Of a stretch of DNA of 64,000 nt, positions 33,181-44,237 are shown piece by piece; position 1 is the first letter of the stretch, and the number at the start of each line of letters is the position of its first letter. The DNA is from Gordionus sp. m RMFG-2023. Its lineage: Eukaryota > Nematomorpha > Gordioida > Chordodea > Parachordodidae. The position numbers were made by a program, and so were the translations under genes. The DNA lies in the NCBI RefSeq assembly GCF_954871325.1, contig NC_088776.1:35822508-35886507 (forward strand), given 5' to 3'. The notes under the pieces are model-generated. The model saw only the letters and a list, made by a program, of their open reading frames with translations, was not told the origin of the DNA and searched no databases.

Positions 33181-36100
33181 CTATTTGTACTCATAAAATC
33201 CGGCACCAGACTTTTTGCCAAGTTTTTTTTCATTGACAAGTTTTTCCAAAATTTTCGATTTTGCGAACAATGGATTATTTGGAAATTTTTTATGCCAACC
33301 TAAACCATAAAATAAATATTTATACATTTTAAAAAATATTGTGTTTTTTAATAGGCCTAAAAAAATTGAATTGTGCTATTCGTATTCACATGATTCGAAT
33401 AATTCATTATTATTCATACGAATAATAAAATCATTATTCAATTCGATTCGAAAGTTTTCTAAAGCTTATAAAAATGATTATATTTTCAAAAAAAATATAA
33501 ACAGATGTGGATGTTTTAAAATGACACTTTTAAGGATTCTACTAAAACCAGAAAATAACAAATTAAATATAACCCAATACTTTCATAACTTTATTTTATC
33601 CGAATAATTGGCCAAAAACGCCCGATTTTTAGAATTAAAATTGCTTATAAAAATAACTAAATTCTTTTCTATACGTTATTTCTTCAATCTAATATTCTCC
33701 AATTTTATCAAAATTTTCTAAAATGCAGAATGATCTCATTTTATAAACATCAAAATATAATTCCGAATTTGACAACAACCAATTTCCAAGCATAAAGTCT
33801 TTCTAATAATTTGTTCCTTCGAAGGCATTCTATTCTTCATTATCATATTTGTCCCTACTGAGAATAACCATTCACCTGAAGCCGAAAACGCAACAATATA
33901 TCAGCGACAGCATGAGAAAATGATCCACTCTAATGGGCTCTTGCTAAAAGCAATTCTTAATTTATTAAAATATGTTTCAAGTTTACATACTGAATAGATT
34001 ATATTTTGTTTGAATATTTTATCCTGACTGGACTAATGTTTTATCAGATGATGTATTCATATTATATTTAACTTTGTATTTATTATACATTTCCTTAAAT
34101 TTTTCTAATAAAGTTATTTTATTTGTTATATGAGGTAATTATATTTAACTTTGTATTTATTATACATTTCCTTAAATTTTTCTAATAAAGTTATTTTATT
34201 TGTTATATGAGGTAGGTAATTGTTCAAAATTCAATTATTAATAATTTTGAATATGAATAATTTCGAATATACTTTTTCACTATTTATATTCGATTCAAAT
34301 TTTCAATCGAATAATTGTGCTATTCGTATTCATAAAACACGAATCGAATCGAATATCGAATAACAAATAATTCGCTTTATAGTTTTCAGATAGAATATAT
34401 TTGACCTAGTCTACGAATTTATATGACTAATATATAAATTATAAACGATTATACTAATGAATGAGTAATTGTATGCACCAAGATTAAGTAATGGCCATAC
34501 AAAAGCTTATCTAATAGTTAATTCTAAATGTTTTTCTTATACAGTCGGTATATGATTATTTTTTTTGATCTGCTATATAAATTGATAGAAGTGGAGTTAG
34601 AGCTAGACGATTAAGCAAAATATTCGATTAGTTTTTCCAATTTATACGTATTCGACGAATATTTAACAGTGCTGTAATAAAGTAACGATGTTATTTTTTG
34701 AGGAAAAGAAACGTTATTCTTTACTTGTTTAAAAAGGTACAGAGTAACGCGTTTATTTATTTATTGGGGGGGGGGGGGGATAATGATGTAACGCCATTAC
34801 TTTAAACCTTTTCTTAAAAAATATATTTTTTTAAATTTCATAAAAATTTAAGCCGAGTTTTTAATTCAGATCAGCCATCAAATTTCTCCATTTTTATTAT
34901 TTAGTTGTTGAATTTTATACAGTCTAAATTGTTAATCTAATTTATATTGAATTAATCAAGGTATGTTAATTTATATATTATAATTTATTTTATAAAGAAC
35001 ATGTATTAATATTATTTATTTCTTCAGATAAAAATGATTTAACCTTACCCTGGCCTCATTTTTTTATAACGATAAAGAAAGTTAGAAGAACTAGATATAA
35101 ACTTTGTCAATGTAGATTGTGTCCTAATTAAAATATTTTAACCCTGAGAAAAGATCTTGGCAAATACACATAAAAATTAGACTTCGTTTCTTTAAATTAC
35201 GCACATGGCAGATTAATTTTTGATAAAGATTTTTAAAAAACTCGATAAAGATCTGAAGATACTGGTGATAATGATCTATAAGTTTTTTAGAAAATAAAGG
35301 TCATTCTTTAAATATTTTTAATAAATTCCCTCAATTAAAATTTTTATTTATTAAATATAACACAACCCTCCTATCCTCTGCGCCAGTTGAACGTGTGTTT
35401 AGCACAACGAAGTCTGTGTTCTGCACTAAGCGCTCTTTTATATCTGATCAATCAAAATAATAAATTATTACAAAAAGATCTTATCTTATAATATATGATT
35501 ATTATATAATTTTATTTTTATTATCTATAAGGAAAAAATAAATAAAAATAAAATTTATGTATATATAATATTTTTTAATTAACGCGTTTTTTAAAAGGTT
35601 TTTTCAAAAATAACTAATAACGTTTCCTTTTTGAAGTAGCGTTTACAACACTAATATTTAATTAATAGAAAATACCTTTAAAAAATTTGCTATTAATTTC
35701 TATACATGCACTTTTCTTAAACCAGTGACCAGGTACAAAAGTATTTATGCGTTCTTGTTCCGGCCAAAAAATGTCCCGTTTCCGTTCCGTTTTATGTTTC
35801 AAAATGTTCAGAACGCGTTCCTAAAAAATTTATTTTCTTATTTCTATTTTTTTAATTATACAATCATTTAACCTTTATAATATATCAATTACCAAATTTT
35901 GCATCTATATCTATGTATTAATTAAGACATTTTCTAAAAGATTATCATTTATGTTTGTAAGTTAATATAAACACCCTTTAACTAGTGTTGTTAAAACGCC
36001 GCGAGTCGCGACCCCGACCCAAAGCTCGGGTCGTTTTATTCGACTCCGACTCAATGTTTGGGTCGTTTTTTTCGACTTCGACCCGAGTTCAAGCCGAAAA

Positions 36101-39100
36101 AAACGACTTCGACCCAAAATATGGGTCGTTTTTTTCGACTCCGACCCAAGTCCAAGCCGAAAAAAACGACCTCGACCCAAAATATGGGTCGTTTTTTACG
36201 ACTCCGACTCAAAATTTGGGTCGTATTTTTCGACTCAAACTTGAAATTTGGGTCGTATTTTTCGACTTAAACTTGAAGTTGTTTGGGTCATATTTTTCGA
36301 CTCAAACTTGAAGTTTGGGTCGTATTTTTCGACTAAAACTTGAAGTTTGGGTCGTATTTTTCGACTAAAACTTGAAGTTTGGGTCGTATTTTTCGACTCT
36401 AACTCAAAGTTTGGGTCGTTTTTCTGACTCAGACTCAAACATCGGGTCGTTTTATTCAATCCGACCCAAAATATGGATCTTTCTTTTTAAAGACGACTTA
36501 AAGTTAGGGTTGCTTTTTTTCACCCCTAACCCAATATCTAGATCATTTTTTTCGACCAAAAGTCAAATAACATTTAGTATATATTAATATTATAGGCGGG
36601 AAAGTTACTTAAAGCTTCTTTAAATTATAATGCTCTGATTAACTATTCATCATAGTTATATTTTAAAATTTTTAAGTGATGTACCATAGAAAAGTGCCAT
36701 TTGTCATGATAATTATTTTTGAACTTTTTTAAATGAAATAGAAAAATATATATTGTAGACATGTTAAATCAAAATTTCAGTGATGATGTACCATAGATAA
36801 GTGGTAATTGTATATGCATAATCGCTATTTTTGAACTTTTTTGAGTTTCTTTAAAGCAAATTGCTAAAAATATATATTCTAAACATGTTAAATTAAAAAT
36901 TCAGTGAGGATGTATCATAGATAGGTGACAATTGTCATAATCGCTATTTTTGAACTTTTTTCAATTTTTTTAAAGGAAATAGCAAAAAATATATATTCTA
37001 ACCATGTTAAATTAAAAATTCAGTGAGGATGTATGATAGATATGTGACAATTGTCATAATCGCTATTTTTGAACTTTTTCAAATTTTTTTAAAGGAAATA
37101 TCTAAAAATATATATTCTAAACATGTTAAATTAAAAATTCAGTGAGGATGTATCATAGATAGGTGACAATTGTCATAATCGCTATTTTTGAACTTTTTCA
37201 AATTTTTTTAAAGGAAATAGCTAAAAATATATATTCTAAACATGTTAAATTAAAATTTCAGTGAGGATGTATCATAGATAGGTGACAATTGTCATAATCG
37301 CTATTTTTAAACTTTTTCAAATTTTTTTAAAGGAAACATCTTAAATAAAAATCTTAAAATATATATTCTAAACATGTTAAATTTAAAATTCAGTGAGGAT
37401 GTATCATATATAGGTGACAATTGTCATAATCGCTATTTTTGAACTTTTTCAAATTTTTTTAAAGGAAATATCTAAAAATATATATTCTAAACATGTTAAA
37501 TTAAAAATTCAGTGAGGATGTATCATAGATAGGTGACAATTGTCATAATCGCTATTTTTGAACTTTTTCAAATTTTTTTAAAGGAAATAGCTAAAAATAT
37601 ATATTGTAAAGATGTTAAAATAAAATTTCAGTGAAGATGTACCATAGAAAAGTGACAATTGTCATAATTGCTATTTTTGAACTTTTTCAAATTTTTTTAA
37701 AGGAAATAGCTAAAAATATATATTCTAAACATGTTAAATTAAAATTTCAGTGAGGATGTATCATAGATAGGTGACAATTGTCATAATCGCTATTTTTAAA
37801 CTTTTTCAAATTTTTTAAAGGAAATATCTAAAAATATATATTCTAAACATGTTAAATTAAAAATTCAGTGAGGATGTATCGATAGAATGAGTGTATAGAT
37901 GAAGACAATTGTCATAATCGATATTTTTGAACTTTTTCAAATTTTTTTAAAGGAAATAGCTAAAAATATATATTGTAAAGATGTTAAAATAAAATTTCAG
38001 TGAAGATGTACCATAGAAAAGTGACAATTGTCATAATCGCTATTTTTGAACTTTTTCAAATTTTTTTAAAGGAAATAGCTAAAAATATATATTCTAAACA
38101 TGTTAAATTAAAATTTCAGTGAGGATGTATCATAGATAGGTGACAATTGTCATAATCGCTATTTTTAAACTTTTTCAAATTTTTTTAAAGGAAATATCTA
38201 AAAATATATATTCTAAACATGTTAGATTAAAAATTCAGTGAGGATGTATCATAGATAGGTAACAATTGTCATAATCGCTATTTTTGAACTTTTTCAAATT
38301 TTTTTAAAGGAAATAGCTAAAAATATATATTGTAAAGATGTTAAAATAAAATTTCAGTGAAGATGTACCATAGAAAAGTGACAATTGTCATAATCGCTAT
38401 TTTTGAACTTTTTTCAATTATTTGTTATCAATTATTTTAAAGGAAATAGGAAAAAATATATATTCTAAAAATGTTAAATTAAAAATTCAGTGAGGATGTA
38501 TCATAGATATGTGACAATTGTCATAATCGCTATTTTTGAACTTTTTCAAATTTTTTTAAAGGAAACATCTTAAAATATATATTCTAAACATATTAAATTT
38601 AAAATTCAGTGAGGATGTATCATATATAGATGACAATTGTCATAATCACTATTTTTGAACTTTTTCAAATTTTTTTAAAGGAAATATCTAAAAATATATA
38701 TTCTAAACATGTTAAATTAAAAATTCAGTGAGGATGTATCATAGATAAATGACTTTAACATGTTTAGAATATATATTTTTAGCTATCTCCTTTAAAAAAA
38801 TTTGAAAAAGTTCAAAAATAGCGATTATGACAATTGTCACCTATCTATGATACATCCTCACTGAAATTTTAATTTAACATGTTTAGAATATATATTTTTA
38901 GCTATTTCCTTTAAAAAATTTGAAAAAGTTCAAAAATAGCGATTATGACTAATTGTCACCTACTATATGTGACTATTATGACATCCTCATAATTTTAATT
39001 TAACATGTTTAGAATATATATTTTAGATATTTCCTTTAAAAAAATTTGAAAAAGTTCAAAAATAGCGATTATGACAATTGTCACCTATCTATGATACATC

Positions 39101-42100
39101 CTCACTGAATTTTTAATTTAACATGTTTAGAATATATATTTTTAGATATTTCCTTTAAAAAAATTTGAAAAAGTTTAAAAATAGCGATTATGACAATTGT
39201 CACCTATCTATGATACATCCTCACTGAAATTTTAATTTAACATGTTTAGAATATATATTTTTAGCTATTTCCTTTAAAAAAATTTGAAAAAGTTCAAAAA
39301 TAGCGATTATGACAATTGTCACCTATCTATGATACATCCTCACTGAATTTTTAATTTAACATGTTTAGAATATATATTTTTAGATATTTCCTTAAAAAAA
39401 ATTTGAAAAAGTTCAAAAATAGCGATTATGACAATTGTCACCTATCTATGATACATCCTCACTGAATTTTTAATTTAACATGTTTGGAATATATATTTTT
39501 AGATATTTCCTTTAAAAAATTTGAAAAAGTTAAATAATATTGATTTGACAATTGTCACCTATATATGATACATCCTCACTGAATTTTTAATTTAACATGT
39601 TTAGAATATATATTTTTAGCTATTTGCTTTAAAAAATTGAAAAAAGTTGAAAAATAGTGATTATGACAATTGTCACCTATCTATGATACATCCTCACTGA
39701 ATTTTTAATTTAACATGTTTAGAATATATATTTTTAGCTATTTCCTTTAAAAAATTTGAAAAAGTTCAAAAATAGCGATTATGACAATTGTCACCTATCT
39801 ATGATACATCCTCACTGAATTTTTAATTTAACATGTTTAGAATATATATTTTTAGATATTTCCTTTAAAAAATTTGAAAAAGTTCAAAAATAGCGATTAT
39901 GACAATTATCACCTATCTATGATACATCCTCACTGAATTTTTAATTTAACATGTTTAGAATATATATTTTTAGATATTTCCTTTAAAAAATTTGAAAAAG
40001 TTTAAAAATAGCGATTATGACAATTGTCACCTATCTATGATACATCCTCACTGAAATTTTAATTTAACATGTTTAGAATATATATTAATTTTTAGCTATT
40101 TCCTTTAAAAAATTTGAAAAAGTTCAAAAATAGCGATTATGACAATTGTCACCTATCTATGATACATCCTCACTGAATTTTTAATTTAACATGTTTAGAA
40201 TATATATTTTTAGATATTTCCTTAAAAAAAATTTGAAAAAGTTCAAAAATAGCGATTATGACAATTGTCACCTATCTATGATACATCCTCACTGAATTTT
40301 TAATTTAACATGTTTGGAATATATATTTTTAGATATTTCCTTTAAAAAATTTGAAAAAGTTCAAAAATAGCGATTATGACAATTGTCACCTATATATGAT
40401 ACATCCTCACTGAATTTTTAATTTAACATGTTTAGAATATATATTTTTAGCTATTTGCTTTAAAAAAATTGAAAAAAGTTGAAAAATAGTGATTATGACA
40501 ATTGTCACCTATCTATGATACATCCTCACTGAATTTTTAATTTAACATGTTTAGAATATATATTTTTAGCTATTTCCTTTAAAAAAATTTGAAAAAGTTC
40601 AAAATCAGCGATTATGACATTTGTCACCTATATATAATATGATACATCCTCACTGAATTTTTAATTTAACATGTTTAGAATATATATTTTTATCTATTTC
40701 ATTTAAAAAAGTTCAAAAATAATTATCATGACAAATGGCACTTTTCTATGGTACATCAATTAAAAATTTTAAAATATAACTATGATGAATAGTTAATCAG
40801 AGCATTATAATTTAAAGAAGCTTTAAGTAACTTTCCCGCCTATAATATTAATATATACTAAATGTTATTTGACTTTTGGTCGAAAAAAATGATCTAGATA
40901 ATTGGGTTAGGGGTGAAAAAAAGCAACCCTAACTTTAAGTCGTCTTTAAAAAAAAGATCCATATTTTGGGTCGGATTGAATAAAACGACCCGATGTTTGA
41001 GTCTGAGTCAGAAAAACGACCCAAACTTTGAATTGGAGTCGAAAAATACGACCCAAACTTCAAGTTTGAGTCAAAAAATACGACCCAAACTTCATGTTTT
41101 AGTCGAAAAAACAACCCAAACTTCAAGTTTGAGTCGAAAAATATGACCCAAACTTCAAGTTTAAGTCGAAAATAAATACGACCCAAATTTTGAGTCGGAG
41201 TCGTAAAAAACGACCCATATTTTGGGTCGAGGTCGTTTTTTTCGGCTTGGACTTGGGTCGGAGTCGAAAAAAACGACCCATATTTTGGGTCGAAGTCGTT
41301 TTTTTCGGCTTGAACTCTGGTCGAAGTCGTAAAAAACGACCAAAACTTTGAGTTGGAGTCGAAAAAAACGACCCAAAATTTGAGTGAGCTCTGTTCGAGC
41401 CGACTCGGCTAAGCCGATTAACAACACTACCTTTAACACAACTTGTAAACAATATTACCCATTAAAATATAAAATTTTTATTATTAATTTTATAACAAAA
41501 CGCATAATTATTTCAAATATGATTTTAAATTTATTTTCATAATTTTGATTCAAATCACATAATACTAAATAATAGGAATATATTGTTACAAGAAAAAAAC
41601 TGAAAAAAAACGAATATTTATGATAACTCTTAATAAATTGAATTTTTAATATTATTTTTCGGAATGTTCCCCCCGTTCTTTTCAAGTTCCAAAATTATAT
41701 CCAAGTTCCGTTCCATGAACGTCCGAAACGTTCTCATGCCCCTGGTTTAAACATATATGTAGCCATGGAAGGATCCTCTTCCTTCTGGAAAAATACAGAT
41801 TTGACTGTAGAAATTCTATATATCTATCTCGCATTTCTAATAGTTTGAACCAGAACTATATTATATACTTTATGCATTCGAAATCGAATATTCGATTTTA
41901 TGAAATCTAGTTATGATAAAACCAGATGATCTGATATCAGATCGAGCCCGGATCTTTTCTATTTGAATCTGGTGGTTTTCTTAAAATAGCCAGTTCTTTA
42001 TTTAAAAAATACATCAATTAACATATTTATTTTAAAAATGAAGATTTCAAAATTAAAATTATTTTCTTTTGTTTAAAATTTAATGTGAAATTAAAGTGCT

Positions 42101-44016
42101 TCAACTTGTCGTCGGTCTAGAATTGGAGTGCTCTACTCTACATTTTCTTGAGTTAGAAATCGATAGTAACTTATTTATTCCCAATATTTATAAAAATATA
42201 AACTAGATTAAAAAAAATAATATTTTTGCAAAATTTATAGCTTTGTCAAAATTGATCAATAAGGTTTTCTTATACTTGATTTTAAACTTTAATGTTGATT
42301 TTCTCATTTCAAACATTTGCCAAGTGGAGCACTCCAATTCTAGGCCGATGTAGTATTAGATCGAGGAGGCTTATTTAAAACTGGATAAATCAATACCAAA
42401 ATTATATTGTCTAGGCCTCAAGATTTGGTCAAAAGAGGGCTGAACCTCTTTGCCATCTATATAATCTCCAGGCTTAGGTAATATTTTGGCTAAAATATCT
42501 ATTTAATCGTTTTTTAAAAAATGTCTAACTCTAGATATAGATTTTCGACTTCTTGGGTGATATTTCTCTCTAGAATAAATATTGTAAAAAATTTGATTTT
42601 TTTACTATTATAAAAAATTGATTTAAATATTAAAAATCATAATTTAATCAAAAATCAGTTTTTTAAATTTTTTTTTAGAAAATAAATCATGATTGCCACT
42701 TCTATCTAGTTAGGTTTTCATATTTATGGTTAAGTCTTTCTTTACAATTTGGTTTATGGTTTGTTGAAAATTTGCTCCTGACCAAACCATGATCTTCATT
42801 TGCTCCATTTTTAATGTTAATTTAAAGATTGTTAATTATTGTTATTACACTATTAATTTTATGTTTGTTAATATAAAAAAATTGTAATCTGGTAATATAT
42901 ATATAAAATAATTAAATTTACCATCCAAAATAAATTTTGTCGTGTCCAGTCCAATAAAATCAAGCAATTCAAAAGGCCCCATGGGATAACCTGCACCTAA
43001 TTTCATTGCAGAATCAATATCTTCTTTACTTGCATCACCTATATTAAAATTATAAATAATTAAATAATACATTAAAAGACCTCTTTCATACATTTGTACA
43101 GCTTGTATAAGGTAAGGAATTAAAAGATGATTAACAATGAATCCAGGAGTATCCTTTAAAAAGTTTGTTAATTTTTTAAAATAACATATTCTTTAGTGAT
43201 GCTATTTTATATAAATAAGAACTTTTGCTATACTTTACATCTAACTGAATGTTTATCAAGACTTTTTACATAATCTGTTAACGTTTTTATTGTTTCTTTA
43301 GATGTGGAATCCAAATAAATAATCTATAAAAATATTCATATATTATTCCATAATTAAATACAACTTCAACTAATTTCATAATAGGCACAGGATTAAAAAA
43401 ATGAAGTCCAGCAAAATTTTCTTCTCTATTTGTAACCCTTGCTATATCCTTGATTGGTAAGGAAGATGTGTTAGATGTAAATATTGTTTGTCTTGAGATG
43501 TAAATTTAATATTTTTATAAAATAAAAAATACTTTGGAGCAAGTTGATCCAAATTTGCAAACAATTTTTGTTTGTTCTCTATATTTTCAACAATCGCTTC
43601 AATTATTAGATCACTTTTTTTTGCAGCTTGATCATGAGATTCAATAAATGTTAAATACTCCATTTTTTCTTTACAGAATATATTCGCTTTAACCTTAAAT
43701 ATATTTATAATCAGCTCAAATATAATAAAGATTACACTATCTCCAGTATATTTCTTTAAAGCTAATTTTGATATGTTCTTTAATACTCTCTCTTTGGAAG
43801 TATCAAGAATATTTTTATTTTGATCAACCAAAGTAACATTATAACCAGCTATAGCATTAACCTATCAAACTTATTCATTTAATTATTTTATTTAAATATA
43901 ACCTGAGCAATACCAGAACCCATTAAACCCCCTCCAATTATCAAAACATTCTTTATCTTCATATGGTGGCAATATCGTTTATGTGCTAAATTTATCAGCT
44001 GCATCATGCCTATCAT
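33181..44016 (-). CDS. HADH: Mitochondrial 3-hydroxyacyl-CoA dehydrogenase (8 exons)
   Basis: Oxidises L-3-hydroxyacyl-CoA with NAD+ in mitochondrial beta-oxidation. Exons on the minus strand: 43903-44016, 43736-43861, 43533-43693, 43362-43491, 43234-43323, 43081-43153, 42922-43038, 33181-33299. Together they make 930 nt, 309 residues, against 314 in human HADH. A short basic N-terminus ([18 protein letters not shown]) fits a mitochondrial presequence. The NAD loop is [15 protein letters not shown]; catalytic Ser143 (SNTSSL), His164 (LHFFNPVP), Glu176 (KLVEV) and Asn215 are present; the C-terminus is [12 protein letters not shown]. All introns are GT-AG; six are 38, 41, 41, 42, 42 and 80 nt, and the last (33300-42921) is 9622 nt and full of transposons. 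No break was found. The first of three nearby ATGs (44016, 44007, 44004) was chosen. Confidence 0.93.
33700..33910 (-). pseudogene. hAT transposase C-terminal relic in HADH intron
   Basis: The minus strand reads [20 protein letters not shown], then RMPSKEQI, a degraded hAT dimerisation motif (SASSERxFSxxGxIxxxxR). Flanking ATTCGATTCGAA-rich stretches at 33360-33460 and 34250-34380 may be its ends. 34080-34210 contains a ~75-bp direct duplication. It lies in the last HADH intron. Confidence 0.55.
34667..35653 (+). mobile_element. hAT element with transposase tail, in HADH intron
   Basis: Ends CAGTGCTGTAATAAAG and, reversed, TAGTGTTGTAAACGC. Exact 8-bp duplications ATATTTAA at 34659-34666 and 35654-35661. 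The plus strand near 35365-35460 keeps [18 protein letters not shown], the hAT dimerisation motif. It includes a 13-G run at about 34768. 987 bp, internally deleted. Confidence 0.88.
35995..36560. repeat. GGGTCG minisatellite, left arm
   Basis: Units of about 30-36 bp, GGGTCGTTTTTTTCGACTC and CGACCCAA words, becoming more degenerate inward. Open frames rich in FFRLRP or KKTTSTQ are repeat translations. Confidence 0.93.
36680..38748 (+). repeat. ~119-bp satellite array, left arm
   Basis: About 17 units. Each has GTGAGGATGTATCATAGATA, then GACAATTGTC (a palindrome), TAATCGCTATTTTTGAAC and AAACATGTTAAATT. Successive starts at 36904, 37023, 37142 and 37261 fix the period at 119. Confidence 0.95.
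38749..40740 (-). repeat. ~119-bp satellite array, right arm (inverted)
   Basis: The same unit in reverse orientation, about 17 copies, starting directly at the turn of the palindrome. Several copies share private variants with other copies on the same arm, suggesting homogenisation within an arm. Confidence 0.95.
40860..41410. repeat. GGGTCG minisatellite, right arm (inverted)
   Basis: Mirror copy of 35995-36560. Frames here are repeat translations. Confidence 0.93.
41745..42921. other. 5' part of the giant HADH intron
   Basis: About 42105-42350 is a small possible MITE: CGGTCTAGAATTGGAGTGCTC near the left and its inverse (GAGCACTCCAATTCTAGGCCG) near the right, ~240 bp apart. The rest is AT-rich with no gene seen. 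The donor site of the intron, GATG|GTAAAT, is at 42921. Confidence 0.55.
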
Positions 44017-44237
44017 ATTTGACTTTTTAGGCAAATTATTAATTAGTAAATATAAATAATAATATTTATACAGCGTTTATATATTTATAACAAATTGTGT
44101 TCTATATTAACTTTTATTTTTATTATTACTTAATTTATATTACTTTTAAATTGTTAATATGAGTGTGAAGCTATGTTTTATAATTGTAATTGATTTACAT
44201 TTTATAAAAAAAAGATATATTTTTTTTATATATAAAG

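Larger units (their letters stand above)
35983..41429. mobile_element. 5.4-kb foldback element made of tandem repeats, 8-bp target duplication
   Basis: Terminal TAGTGTTGTTAA on both sides (reversed on the right) and exact 8-bp duplications CCTTTAAC at 35975-35982 and 41430-41437. Each arm, from outside in, has a ~570-bp GGGTCG minisatellite, ~100-150 bp of unique DNA, and about 17 units of a ~119-bp repeat. The arms meet at about 38750 with almost no spacer. It has no coding capacity; termini and duplication length are hAT-like. It lies in the last HADH intron. Confidence 0.92.
35723..41744. mobile_element. Outer hAT-like MITE (~560 bp) split by the foldback element
   Basis: The left piece 35723-35982 begins CAGTGACCAGGTACAAAAG and is rich in GTTCCGTTCCG-type words. 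The right piece 41438-41744 ends with the same words inverted (GGAACGGAAC, then CATGCCCCTG). Flanking 8-mers are TCTTAAAC and GTTTAAAC, six of eight matching. Removing the foldback leaves a typical small non-autonomous element. Confidence 0.6.

Noticed and set aside
33341-33607. 88-codon ORF opposite the end of HADH
   Set aside because: No recognisable domain, low-complexity composition; overlaps an ATTCGATTCG-rich transposon-like stretch.
34764-34780. G runs here and at 13820, 14440 and 44250 as functional G-quadruplexes
   Set aside because: Single homopolymer runs inside transposon relics; likely slippage products, with no further evidence.
35962-36587. Arg/Lys-rich proteins from 35962-36587 and 40913-41452
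   Set aside because: These frames are translations of the GGGTCG minisatellite on both arms and strands.
36680-40740. CRISPR array
   Set aside because: Units of 119 bp are whole repeats without unique spacers, in a eukaryotic genome, and the array is mirrored.
42845-43831. HADH as a 3'-truncated pseudogene
   Set aside because: The missing C-terminal exon was found at 33181-33299 with the correct phase and a full-length total.
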